The translations under genes were made by a program, and so were the position numbers. From positions 1 to 39,340 of IMG/VR virus record IMGVR_UViG_3300046515_000081: DNA of 39,340 bases; one strand, written 5' to 3'. Position 1 is the first letter of the stretch. Each line of letters starts with the position of its first letter. Of this stretch, positions 1 to 6,715 are shown piece after piece. The notes beneath the pieces are model-generated. The model saw only the letters and a program-made list of their open reading frames with translations. It was not told the DNA's origin and made no database searches. This DNA comes from a virus.

Positions 1-333
1 GAATTCAACCTCGATCTCGACTTCTCGGTCATGGGCTACACCGAGCGCGAGCTCGATTTCATGACCAACGACCTCGGCGCGATGGATGAGAGCCTCTTCG
101 TCGAGGATATCTCCGAAGCCGTCCAGGGTCAGAAGGAAGACAACGAGAAGAAGGTCGAGGAGGTCGATGATATCGCAGCTCCGGTCGCCGACGCTCTTGG
201 CTTCAAGCGCGTGACGATCGCCGAAAGCCGCGTCCTGCGCGATCTCATGGGTCGAATGGAGCAGGCAACCGGCCTGCAGGGCGCTCCGGCGCTCATCGGC
301 TTCATCCAGTCGAGCCTGGATCGCGCTGCATGA
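1..333 (+). CDS. ParB-like protein, C-terminal part (5' end outside window)
   Basis: The frame is open from base 1 and ends at TGA 331-333, so only the last 110 residues are present. The first visible residues (EFNLDLDFSVMGYTERELD) match the segment that commonly follows a ParB/Srx-type nuclease domain in phage and plasmid proteins, where a phrase like 'DLDFSLTGFSEEELD' precedes the linker. The rest is an acidic linker and a small helical tail. The catalytic ParB domain would lie upstream and cannot be checked. It overlaps the next gene by ATGA. ParB-like proteins often accompany phage DNA-modification genes, which fits the ABC ATPase and GNAT-like neighbours. The family call is by recognition of a short segment, so it is tentative. 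Confidence 0.55.
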   Translation, partial: EFNLDLDFSVMGYTERELDFMTNDLGAMDESLFVEDISEAVQGQKEDNEKKVEEVDDIAAPVADALGFKRVTIAESRVLRDLMGRMEQATGLQGAPALIGFIQSSLDRAA

Positions 334-743
334 CCGATGTGATCGACATCAAGACTCGTCGCCCCTGGGCTTTGGCACGCGCTGAAGCCCAGAAGGCCAG
401 GCGCAAGGCCAAGCGCCAGGAGAAGAAGGAAGCCAAGGAAGGCATCGAGGAGCACAAGGCAGCCATGCTCGAGGTGCTCGATGGCGTGCGCAAACTCGTC
501 GAGGCAGGCCGTCTGGAAGGGCTGCTGCTGATCGCACGCGAGCCGAAGACCAAGCACTTCTTCACCGAAGTCGTCCTTGATGACCGCATCATCACGAACA
601 ATGACCTCCACTCGTTCGTCGGCTGCCTGGAAACCCTGAAGATCGAGCTGGCTGACGGCGCGGCAATGGCGCCGGCGCTGATGCTCGATGGCTCAACCAT
701 TGATCCGGAAATGGAGCCGCCGGAATACGAGGAATTCGAATGA
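330..743 (+). CDS. Hypothetical protein with basic N-terminal helix
   Basis: This 137-residue protein is not recognised. Residues about 10-45 are dense in Lys, Arg, Ala and Glu and should form a charged helix or coiled coil that could touch nucleic acid. The central part (LEGLLLIAREPKTKHFFTEV, about 63-82) looks like a small beta-rich domain, and the C-terminal end is acidic (EPPEYEEFE). The ATG overlaps the stop of the ParB-like gene (ATGA) and its own stop overlaps the start of the ABC ATPase gene, so the three are probably translationally coupled. Position suggests an accessory component of the modification module; there is no direct evidence of function. Confidence 0.75.
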   Translation: MTDVIDIKTRRPWALARAEAQKARRKAKRQEKKEAKEGIEEHKAAMLEVLDGVRKLVEAGRLEGLLLIAREPKTKHFFTEVVLDDRIITNNDLHSFVGCLETLKIELADGAAMAPALMLDGSTIDPEMEPPEYEEFE

Positions 744-1384
744 CCGTCTATACGATCAACAAATCCTTCACCTCATCGGTGGAGCGCACGGATCGCGTGC
801 TTGAAATGGCTGAGAGCTTCGGCCTGGGACTGACCGACAAAGAGTTCACGATCTACAAGGATCTGGAGCTCAACGTTCCGCAAGGCTCGATCGTCTACAT
901 CAACGGCCAATCTGGCTCCGGCAAGTCGCTGCTCCTGCGCGAGCTGTCGGCCGCCATGCGCGCCGGTGGTCTCAAGGTCGCCGACCTGAACGAGATTGAG
1001 CTGCCCGAAAAGCCGGTGATCGAGATTGTCGGCAAATCCACGAGCGAAGCGCTGCACCTCCTGGCGCTCGCCGGTATCTCTGACGCCTGGATCTATATCC
1101 GCAAGCCGTCGGAGCTCTCTGACGGGCAGCGCTACCGCCTGAAGCTCGCAGTCCTCCTTGAGCAAGACGCCGATGTATGGGTTGCCGACGAGTTCGGCGC
1201 CGTTCTCGATCGCGTCTGCGCCAAGGTGATTTCTTTCAATCTCCAGAAGGTCGCTCGCCAGCACGGCAAAACATTCATGGTTGCCACCACGCACACCGAT
1301 CTCGTCGATGAACTTGGTCCGGATCTGTCGATCTACAAGGAATTCAAGGAGCGCGTGCTGGTCAAAGAGAAGGCCGCGGCATGA
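740..1384 (+). CDS. Stand-alone ABC-type ATPase
   Basis: This 214-residue protein has a full ABC ATPase motif set: Walker A GQSGSGKS at 56-63, a signature-like SDGQRYRLKLA at 127-137, Walker B VWVADE at 146-151 with catalytic Glu151, and the H-loop His185 in ATTHTD. It has no membrane segments and no permease neighbour, so it is not a transporter. The closest known arrangement is the family in which an ABC ATPase is fused to a GNAT-like acyltransferase (COG2401 type); here the partner is a separate gene 380 bases downstream. Inference: it powers or gates a DNA-modifying acyltransferase. ATGA overlap upstream; the stop overlaps the Tad2-like start. Confidence 0.85.
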   Translation: MTVYTINKSFTSSVERTDRVLEMAESFGLGLTDKEFTIYKDLELNVPQGSIVYINGQSGSGKSLLLRELSAAMRAGGLKVADLNEIELPEKPVIEIVGKSTSEALHLLALAGISDAWIYIRKPSELSDGQRYRLKLAVLLEQDADVWVADEFGAVLDRVCAKVISFNLQKVARQHGKTFMVATTHTDLVDELGPDLSIYKEFKERVLVKEKAAA

Positions 1385-1671
1385 ATTACGGTCAGGCACT
1401 CGAATATCTGAAACGCGGCGGCACAGCCAGGCGCAAAGCCTGGCGCAGCGGTTTCGTCTACCTGGAGCTCGGCTCACGCGATCAGTCCAAGCTTTTCGGC
1501 CGCAGTCGGATCGAGGCTGTCCTCGATGCCGACCTCTTCGAGAAGGGCGCGAAGGGAACAACCACGCGCCTCCCGAACCTGAATTTGAAGAATGCCGACG
1601 GGACGACCATGACTGGCTGGCAGGCCTCTCAGGTCGATACCCTGGCTGATGATTGGGAGCTGATGGAGTGA
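1381..1671 (+). CDS. DUF2829 protein, Tad2-like (Thoeris anti-defence candidate)
   Basis: The 96-residue protein has the hallmarks of DUF2829: the opening MNYGQALEYLKRGGTARRKA followed by Trp21, a central aliphatic strand (LPNLNLKNADG), and the ending GWQASQVDTLADDWEL (79-94), matching the family phrase 'WxASQxDxLAxDWE'. Family members include Tad2, which sequesters the cyclic ADP-ribose-type signal made by Thoeris defence and so blocks host suicide. Whether this copy binds such a ligand cannot be judged from sequence. DUF2829 proteins are widespread in phages and not all were tested. The start overlaps the ATPase stop (ATGA) and the stop TGA overlaps the next ATG, placing it inside the putative modification operon. 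Confidence 0.82.
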   Translation: MNYGQALEYLKRGGTARRKAWRSGFVYLELGSRDQSKLFGRSRIEAVLDADLFEKGAKGTTTRLPNLNLKNADGTTMTGWQASQVDTLADDWELME

Positions 1672-1781
1672 TGGCGAAGTCGCTAATTCTATCTTTCGCT
1701 ATTTCGCTACTGGTGAGCACTTGCAGCGCGACAGCACCAGTCTTCGCAAAACTCGACGGAGCGCGCTGTGAGCGAATCTGA
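1671..1781 (+). CDS. Possible 36-residue secreted micropeptide
   Basis: ATG 1671 overlaps the last base of the Tad2-like stop (TGATG) and opens a 36-codon frame ending at TGA 1779-1781. The product is a textbook signal peptide: MAKS, then a hydrophobic core LILSFAISLLVSTCSATA, then a plausible signal peptidase I site after VFA (residue 26), leaving a 10-residue basic tail KLDGARCERI. Cys18 could instead be read as a lipobox, but Thr just before it is unusual. The frame fills the only gap in this operon and overlaps the next start by 14 bases. The ribosome site is weak (GGAG at 1666). It could be chance or merely a coupling leader. Confidence 0.4.
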   Translation: MAKSLILSFAISLLVSTCSATAPVFAKLDGARCERI

Positions 1782-2634
1782 AGCGATTGTGACGTATAAC
1801 AAGAACGCACGAGGGGTCTTTGCGCTCGCGAACGAAATGTTTGTTGAGCGAGGGGCGCGTTCGGATTGGGAATTGCTCCACGATCTCCATTACAAGGCAG
1901 AAGGTCTGCCGATTGGACCGCAGTTCTGGAAGCTGCATCTTCGAGGCGAAACCGTCGGCGTCCTGGTCATCGGCCAGCCGAAAGGCATGCTGAAGGAGCG
2001 CCATCGTGTGTTCCCGAACATGGCACCTGGCGCCAACGAGACGAAGCTGACCAACACCAACCGGTTCCGGCACATCAACCAGAACTTCCGGGTGATCTCG
2101 CGCTTCGTGATCGACACCAGGTTCCGCGGTATCGGCGCCGGCTACCGGATGATGAATCTGGTCAGCCGCATGGATGGGCATCGCTTCATCGAGATCCAGT
2201 CCTCGATGTCGAAGTTCAACATCTTCGGCCAGAAGGCAGGCTTCAAGTTCGTCCGACCGATGAACGCCAACAAGTTCGAGAAGGGCATGAAGTTCTTCCG
2301 CTCGCACTTTCAGGCATCACCCCAGGACTTCGAGGCGATCGTCAACGAGATCGAGATGTCGGCGAGCCGCGACAAGCTGTTTGCCGAGTGCAAGATCTTC
2401 TATCAGCGCCATTCGGCTCTGGAGAACACTGGTGCAGCTCGCGATCGTGCCGACGGCCGCGTTGCCTCGATGTCGATCCGCGATGTGGTGAAGGGCATTC
2501 AGCAGATGAGCCTCGCAAGCCCGATGTATGGCATCTGGGAAGCGCCTGATCTTGGCCGCGAGGTTCCAGCAGTCATGCCTCTGACGGCGTTTGACTGCCA
2601 GAAGCCGACTGAGCCGTTGCGGTGGAAGCCGTGA
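1768..2634 (+). CDS. GNAT-fold acyltransferase-like protein (candidate DNA base modifier)
   Basis: This 288-residue protein starts at GTG, with GGAG at 1758-1761. Residues about 33-165 carry a GNAT-like core: a strand (FWKLHLRGETVGVLVI), the basic stretch PKGMLKERHRVFPNMAPGAN, and the acyl-CoA-type loop RGIGAG at 120-125 followed by YRMMNLVSRM. It matches the acyltransferase half of ABC-ATPase/GNAT fusion proteins and recalls the fold of phage Mu Mom, which modifies adenine in DNA. The ABC ATPase two genes upstream would be its partner. Inference: it decorates phage DNA or a related substrate. Residues after 200 are family-specific and unassigned. Nothing in the sequence fixes the donor or the base. 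Confidence 0.72.
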   Translation: MSESEAIVTYNKNARGVFALANEMFVERGARSDWELLHDLHYKAEGLPIGPQFWKLHLRGETVGVLVIGQPKGMLKERHRVFPNMAPGANETKLTNTNRFRHINQNFRVISRFVIDTRFRGIGAGYRMMNLVSRMDGHRFIEIQSSMSKFNIFGQKAGFKFVRPMNANKFEKGMKFFRSHFQASPQDFEAIVNEIEMSASRDKLFAECKIFYQRHSALENTGAARDRADGRVASMSIRDVVKGIQQMSLASPMYGIWEAPDLGREVPAVMPLTAFDCQKPTEPLRWKP

Positions 2635-2876
2635 CGCTCATTCTGCGCACCAAGAAGCAGCGTGAGATCGCGGATATCATTCTTCGAGCCGCAGACCAGG
2701 GAACGTTTCTGAACGTGACCGAAATCTACGAAATGCTTTCGTGGAACAATGCCTATGGCTCACTCCGGAAGACGATCAAGTCTTTCGAGGACCGGAACCT
2801 AGTGGTGAAGGAACGAGCCGGAATGTGTGTTCTGATTAAGCCTACTCAGGCCCTCTATGACTGGTTCCGTAACTAA
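2622..2876 (+). CDS. Small winged-helix DNA-binding protein
   Basis: An 84-residue product if read from GTG 2622; GTG 2631, which overlaps the upstream stop as GTGA, gives 81 residues and is equally possible. The order helix (KKQREIADIILRAA), helix (NVTEIYEML), recognition helix (AYGSLRKTIKSFEDRNLV) and a short wing (VKERAGMCVLI) is that of a winged helix, as in MarR- or Rep-like small regulators. It is the last gene of the first block and lies directly before the 2879-2953 inverted repeat and the first 20-bp palindrome. It is the only stand-alone small DNA-binding regulator in the window and so a candidate, unproven, for recognising one of these sites. Confidence 0.7.
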   Translation: MEAVTLILRTKKQREIADIILRAADQGTFLNVTEIYEMLSWNNAYGSLRKTIKSFEDRNLVVKERAGMCVLIKPTQALYDWFRN

Positions 2877-2878
2877 AT

Positions 2879-2953
2879 CCGGAGCCGTCTTCTCACTAAT
2901 ATATCTACTTAGATATTTAGATATGTATTTATATTAGTGAGAAGATGGACCGG
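2879..2953 (+). repeat. Long AT-rich inverted repeat with a 20-bp sequence shared with 29972
   Basis: The arms CTTCTCACTAATATA (2889-2903) and its exact complement (2930-2944) are 15 bp each with a 26-base AT-rich middle. Both arms extend imperfectly outward to CCGG at 2879 and 2950. The stretch GCCGTCTTCTCACTAATATA (2884-2903) recurs exactly at 29972-29991. The surrounding DNA is much richer in A/T than the genes. It follows the winged-helix gene and precedes the small terminase gene, a usual place for a packaging (cos/pac) or regulatory site. Confidence 0.75.
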
Positions 2954-2974
2954 ATTGAAGCTACGTGCCATAAT

Positions 2975-2994
2975 GTCAGTAAATACTGATTGAC
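2975..2994 (+). promoter_or_regulatory. 20-bp palindrome copy 1, before terminase genes
   Basis: Reads GTCAGTAAATACTGATTGAC, a member of the intergenic 20-bp family. It is preceded by CATAAT (2969-2974), as in several other copies. It sits just upstream of the small terminase start. Confidence 0.75.
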
Positions 2995-3001
2995 AAATTG
3001 A

Positions 3002-3679
3002 ATGAAGATGGAAGCTGAAACAAACACTCCGGCTGAAGAAGAGACCGGCACGAAGGCGCAAGGACGCAGGCTTACGGAAGAAGAATTCGCCGAAGCGCGC
3101 GAGCTCTATGAGCTCGGTAAAGCGCGCCTGGCTGAGATCGCCGACAAGCTGAACGTCACGCGGCAAACCCTTTCGAAGAAGTTCAAGGACGCAGGCGTTG
3201 TTTGGGGCTCACGCGCTCACGAGACGCAAGCCGCGGTGTCTGCTGGTGTGAAGACTGCTGTCGCGGCAAACGCTGCTCAGACGGCTTCTGCGTTGATCGA
3301 CCGGTATGCGGAACGCCGCAACGACTGGATCGAGGAAACGCGCGTCCAGGGATACAAGTCTCTGAAGCAGGCCGACATGCTCGCCAAGAAGATCGTCGGC
3401 GAGGCGGTCAAGAACCGTGCTTCGATGGCCTCGATCGACGACGACCTGAAGGCTGTTCAGCGCTTCCAGAAGATTCTCGTCGAAAACACGCTCACGCGCC
3501 TCGATGTCCTGCGCGCCGACGAAGTGATCGACGAAGACGATCTGCCGCAGATCCACTTCGAGGATCTGACCGACGACGATATCCTGTCGCATCACCGCGA
3601 CAACGGTCTCATCCAGGAAGACGAGGACGCCGAGGAGATCCTGGCGTCCATCCATGCTTCCGAAGAGGAAAACCTCTGA
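3002..3679 (+). CDS. terS: Terminase small subunit
   Basis: 225 residues. An N-terminal helix-turn-helix is visible at about 42-61 (RLAEIADKLNVTRQTLSKKF), as expected for the packaging-site-binding domain of small terminases. A long helical central part (about 75-170) suits ring oligomerisation, and a very acidic C-terminal tail (EDEDAEEILASIHASEEE) is of the kind that contacts the large subunit. It is immediately followed by the large terminase with a TGATG overlap, the standard order. ATG 3002 is taken; ATG 3008 is an alternative, and neither has a strong ribosome site. It would bind phage DNA and present it to the motor. Small terminases diverge fast, so the call rests on layout plus HTH. 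Confidence 0.82.
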   Translation: MKMEAETNTPAEEETGTKAQGRRLTEEEFAEARELYELGKARLAEIADKLNVTRQTLSKKFKDAGVVWGSRAHETQAAVSAGVKTAVAANAAQTASALIDRYAERRNDWIEETRVQGYKSLKQADMLAKKIVGEAVKNRASMASIDDDLKAVQRFQKILVENTLTRLDVLRADEVIDEDDLPQIHFEDLTDDDILSHHRDNGLIQEDEDAEEILASIHASEEENL

Positions 3680-4953
3680 TGGGAGCCAATGTCATTCTGA
3701 AAGCCCACAAGGGGCAGAAGCTCGTCCTGAAGGACCGCCGGCGTTTCAAGGTGATCGTCGCCGGCCGCCGCTGGGGCAAGACGCAGATTTCTAAGATCGC
3801 GCTGATTAAGGCTGCATGCACGCGCCGCAATCAGCTCGTCTGGTATGTCGCGCCGACCTATCAGATGGCTCGACAGATCCTTTGGGAAGACCTGAAGCGC
3901 TGTATTCCGAAGAAGCTGATCGTCTGGAACGGCATCAACGAAACACGCATGACTATCCGGCTCATCAACGGCTCGCGGATTGAGCTGAAGGGCGCCGACA
4001 ATCCGGACTCGCTCCGCGGTGTTGGTATCAACTTCCTCGTCCTCGACGAATTCCAGGACATGAAGAAGGAGACCTGGGAAGAGGTTCTGCGTCCGACCCT
4101 GGCGTCCACCGGCGGCCAGGTCATCTTCATCGGCACGCCGAAGCAGTTCAACCACCTCTACGACATGTATGTCCTGGGTCAGCGTGGCGACACCTATGTC
4201 GACGAAAAGGGCAAGGTCGTCATCAACCAGTGGAAGAGCTGGCAGTTCCCGACGATCATGTCGCCATTCATTCCGCGATCGGAAATCGAGCACGCTCGCC
4301 GCGAAATGGATCCGAAGACCTTCCGCCAGGAGTTCGAGGCAAGCTTCGAGAGCATGTCCGGCCGCGTCTACTACGCCTTCGAGCGTCGCGAGCATGTGAA
4401 GCGCTGCGAATTCGATCCGCGCAAGCCGATCATCATCGGCCAGGACTTCAACATCGACCCGATGTCCTCGGTCGTTATGCAGATCCAGGACAACGGCGAG
4501 ATCCATGTGATCGACGAGATCATCCTTTACGGCTCCAACACGCAGGAAACAGCCGACGAGGTGGCTCGTCGCTATCACCGCCAGATGAACCAGATCACAT
4601 TCTATCCAGACCCTGCCGGCAACAACCGGTCACATGGGCGAGGGGAGTCTGACCTCGACATCCTGCGCGATGCCGGCTTTAAGCGGATCATCTTCAAGCG
4701 CAAGCATCCGGCCGTCTCCGATCGCGTCAACTCGGTCAACCGATTGCTGCGCTCGGCCGAAGGCACGATCCGAATGTATTTCGATCCGAAGTGCAAGAAG
4801 ACGATCGAGGCGATGGAGCAGACGATCTACAAGCCTGGAACGCGTGAGGTGGATAAGAAGATGGGCGTCGAACACCCTGCCGACGCGCTCGGCTATTTCA
4901 CCGATTACGAATATCCAGTCCGCAAGGTCGAGATTCTTGGTGTCAGCCTTTAA
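3679..4953 (+). CDS. terL: Terminase large subunit
   Basis: 424 residues. ATG 3679 overlaps the upstream stop; the frame is open further upstream, but that part lies inside the small subunit gene. The ATPase has Walker A GRRWGKT (29-35) and Walker B FLVLDEF with Asp123 and Glu124. An RNase H-like nuclease follows, with a first acidic residue in GQDFN (Asp256), a middle one in FYPDPAGN, and a last one in HPADALGYF (Asp402). This two-domain order is that of the DNA-packaging motor, which pumps DNA through the portal and cuts concatemers. Length is typical of compact Terminase_6-type proteins. The last codons run up to the next promoter-like site. Confidence 0.95.
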   Translation: MGANVILKAHKGQKLVLKDRRRFKVIVAGRRWGKTQISKIALIKAACTRRNQLVWYVAPTYQMARQILWEDLKRCIPKKLIVWNGINETRMTIRLINGSRIELKGADNPDSLRGVGINFLVLDEFQDMKKETWEEVLRPTLASTGGQVIFIGTPKQFNHLYDMYVLGQRGDTYVDEKGKVVINQWKSWQFPTIMSPFIPRSEIEHARREMDPKTFRQEFEASFESMSGRVYYAFERREHVKRCEFDPRKPIIIGQDFNIDPMSSVVMQIQDNGEIHVIDEIILYGSNTQETADEVARRYHRQMNQITFYPDPAGNNRSHGRGESDLDILRDAGFKRIIFKRKHPAVSDRVNSVNRLLRSAEGTIRMYFDPKCKKTIEAMEQTIYKPGTREVDKKMGVEHPADALGYFTDYEYPVRKVEILGVSL

Positions 4954-4955
4954 GG

Positions 4956-4984
4956 TTGCGTGTCAGTAAAAACTGACTTACAAT
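4956..4984 (+). promoter_or_regulatory. Promoter with embedded 20-bp palindrome, before portal gene
   Basis: TTGCGT (4956-4961) and TACAAT (4979-4984) are 17 bases apart, a good sigma-70 promoter. The palindrome copy GTCAGTAAAAACTGACTTAC (4962-4981) fills the spacer and enters the -10 box. An extra half-site TTGACTGAC lies at 4990-4998. A protein bound here would block polymerase; that is inference. Confidence 0.7.
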
Positions 4985-5012
4985 TTCTGTTGACTGACAC
5001 GAAGGCCTCATT

Positions 5013-6599
5013 ATGCAAGATTACGTCCTCCGCAATTTTTACGATCGCCGGCATCCAGACTATGCCCGTTCGATTGCGCATTGGCGTTTTCTGGAGAAGA
5101 CCTACGAGGGCGGCCGCGACTGGTTTGAAGACAACATCTTCAAATACGTCAAGGAGGGCGCGAAGGAATTCAAGGCTCGCAAGGCTCGTGCCTACCGCTT
5201 CAACCATACACGCGAAGTCGTCGACCTGGTTGTGAAGTATCTATTCAAGGGCGCCATCATCCGCAACACCGATGCGGCGCCGCAGTCCGTGCAGGATTTC
5301 TGGAAGAACTCCACCCTGCAGAACATGAACATCGCCCAGCTCATGCGCACCGGCACCACCTCGTCCTCGCAGAAGGGCAGGGTGGCGATCGTCGTTGATA
5401 ACAACGTTCGTCAGGACTCGATCTCTGTCGCCGAAGCCAAGCAATCCAAGATGCGCATCTACGCCTATCCGGTCGATGTGACGGATCTGCTTGACTACGC
5501 CTTTGACGAAGATGGCGACGGCGGCCTGCTTTGGGTGAAGATCCGCGAATACGTGCGCGACGACATCGATCCGCTCAACGGCTCTGGTGACGTCATGGCG
5601 CGCGTTCGCCTGTGGACGCGCACCGGCTGGCAGCTTTATGTCGAGACCGAAGAGACGTTCGAAGCGATCGGGGCTGACGGCAAGCGCTATCAGCAAAAGA
5701 AGATCAAACTCGAGGATTCGGGTGAGCACAAGCTCGGCAAGGTGCCGGTGATCTTCCTCGATCACATCATTACCGACAATCCGTATCGCACGCCTGGTCT
5801 GATTGACGATATCGCCTATCTCGACCGCGCCGTCGCAAACTACCTGTCGAACCTGGACGCCATCATCCAGGATCAGACCTTCTCGCAGCTCACCATGCCG
5901 GCGCAGGGACTGCTGCCAGGCGAGGAAGCTTACAACAAGCTGGTCGAACTCTCGACCAAGCGCGTCCTGATCTATGACGGCGGCACTGGCTCCAACGCAG
6001 CGCCCGAATTCATTTCGCCCGATCCGAAGCAGGCGCAGATGATCCTCACGGTGATCAACAAGATCATCGGCGAAATCTACAACACAGTTGGCCTGGCCGG
6101 CGAACGCACCAAGGAAGACAACTCCGTCGGTATCGACAACTCGTCCGGCGTTGCCAAGGCCTACGACTTCGAACGCGTCAACTCGCTCCTGACCTCGAAG
6201 GGGCAGTCGATGGAGAAGGCCGAAAACGAGATCGTTGAGCTGGTCTGCCTCTGGGCAGGCGATACCGTTCCGGATGAGCGCCTGGTCAAGTATCCGGAAA
6301 CCTATGACGTCATGCGTCTCATCGACGACCTGGCGATCGCAGAACAGCTCGCAACCGTGGACGCTCCGAAGGAAGTCCGCCGCGAGCAGATGCGCAACAT
6401 CATCGACAAGATCTTCCCGCGTCTCAAGAAGGACATCCGCGCGAAGATCGAGAAAGACATCGATGACTGGCTGGAAGGTGACGAACTTCTTCCGGTCCCT
6501 ACCACCTTCGGCAAGCCTTCAGCGACCAAGTCGCCAGTCGCACCTTCCCGTCAGGGGCAGGTGACGAAGTCCTCGCCGAACAAACAGGCCGCCAAGTAA
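5013..6599 (+). CDS. Portal protein
   Basis: 528 residues starting at ATG 5013, with GAAGG at 5001-5005. The opening resembles portal proteins of siphophages (RHPDYARSIAHWRFLEKTYEGG), followed by a long alpha/beta body and a helical C-terminal half (about 290-480) containing the stretch GEIYNTVGLAGERTKEDNSVGIDNSSGVAKAYDFERV, typical of the portal stem and crown helices. The tail end is rich in Ser, Pro and Lys. It sits directly after terminase and before scaffold and capsid, the canonical place. The dodecameric portal forms the DNA channel at one capsid vertex and docks terminase, later the neck. There is no sign of a fused protease or head-maturation domain. Confidence 0.9.
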   Translation: MQDYVLRNFYDRRHPDYARSIAHWRFLEKTYEGGRDWFEDNIFKYVKEGAKEFKARKARAYRFNHTREVVDLVVKYLFKGAIIRNTDAAPQSVQDFWKNSTLQNMNIAQLMRTGTTSSSQKGRVAIVVDNNVRQDSISVAEAKQSKMRIYAYPVDVTDLLDYAFDEDGDGGLLWVKIREYVRDDIDPLNGSGDVMARVRLWTRTGWQLYVETEETFEAIGADGKRYQQKKIKLEDSGEHKLGKVPVIFLDHIITDNPYRTPGLIDDIAYLDRAVANYLSNLDAIIQDQTFSQLTMPAQGLLPGEEAYNKLVELSTKRVLIYDGGTGSNAAPEFISPDPKQAQMILTVINKIIGEIYNTVGLAGERTKEDNSVGIDNSSGVAKAYDFERVNSLLTSKGQSMEKAENEIVELVCLWAGDTVPDERLVKYPETYDVMRLIDDLAIAEQLATVDAPKEVRREQMRNIIDKIFPRLKKDIRAKIEKDIDDWLEGDELLPVPTTFGKPSATKSPVAPSRQGQVTKSSPNKQAAK

Positions 6600-6617
6600 G
6601 GCCAACCACTGAAGAAA

Positions 6618-6703
6618 CCGCCGAGATACTGGCGGCCTGAAGACGTGCATACCCGAACGGCCAAGATACCGGCCAACCCCAAAGATCGCCCGAGATAATG
6701 GGC
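6618..6703 (+). repeat. Three tandem hairpins with a conserved 8-base loop
   Basis: Hairpin 1: CCGCC, loop GAGATACT, GGCGG (6618-6635). Hairpin 2: GGCC, loop AAGATACC, GGCC (6659-6674). Hairpin 3: GCCC, loop GAGATAAT, GGGC (6688-6703). The loops share RAGATA, all are 8 bases, and the stems differ yet stay paired. The third ends directly at the AAGGAG ribosome site of the scaffold gene (6704-6709). This 116-base gap has none of the 20-bp palindromes. Confidence 0.75.
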
Positions 6704-6715
6704 AAGGAGTAAGAC

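Noticed and set aside
3202-3678. Upstream extension of the large terminase frame
   Set aside because: It lies inside the small terminase gene in another frame and is Arg/Pro/Gly-rich; the ATG at 3679 overlaps the upstream stop and begins just before the ATPase domain.
4941-4946. TGTCAG at the end of the large terminase gene as a sixteenth palindrome copy
   Set aside because: Only one partial half-site, coding, and without a partner at the right distance.
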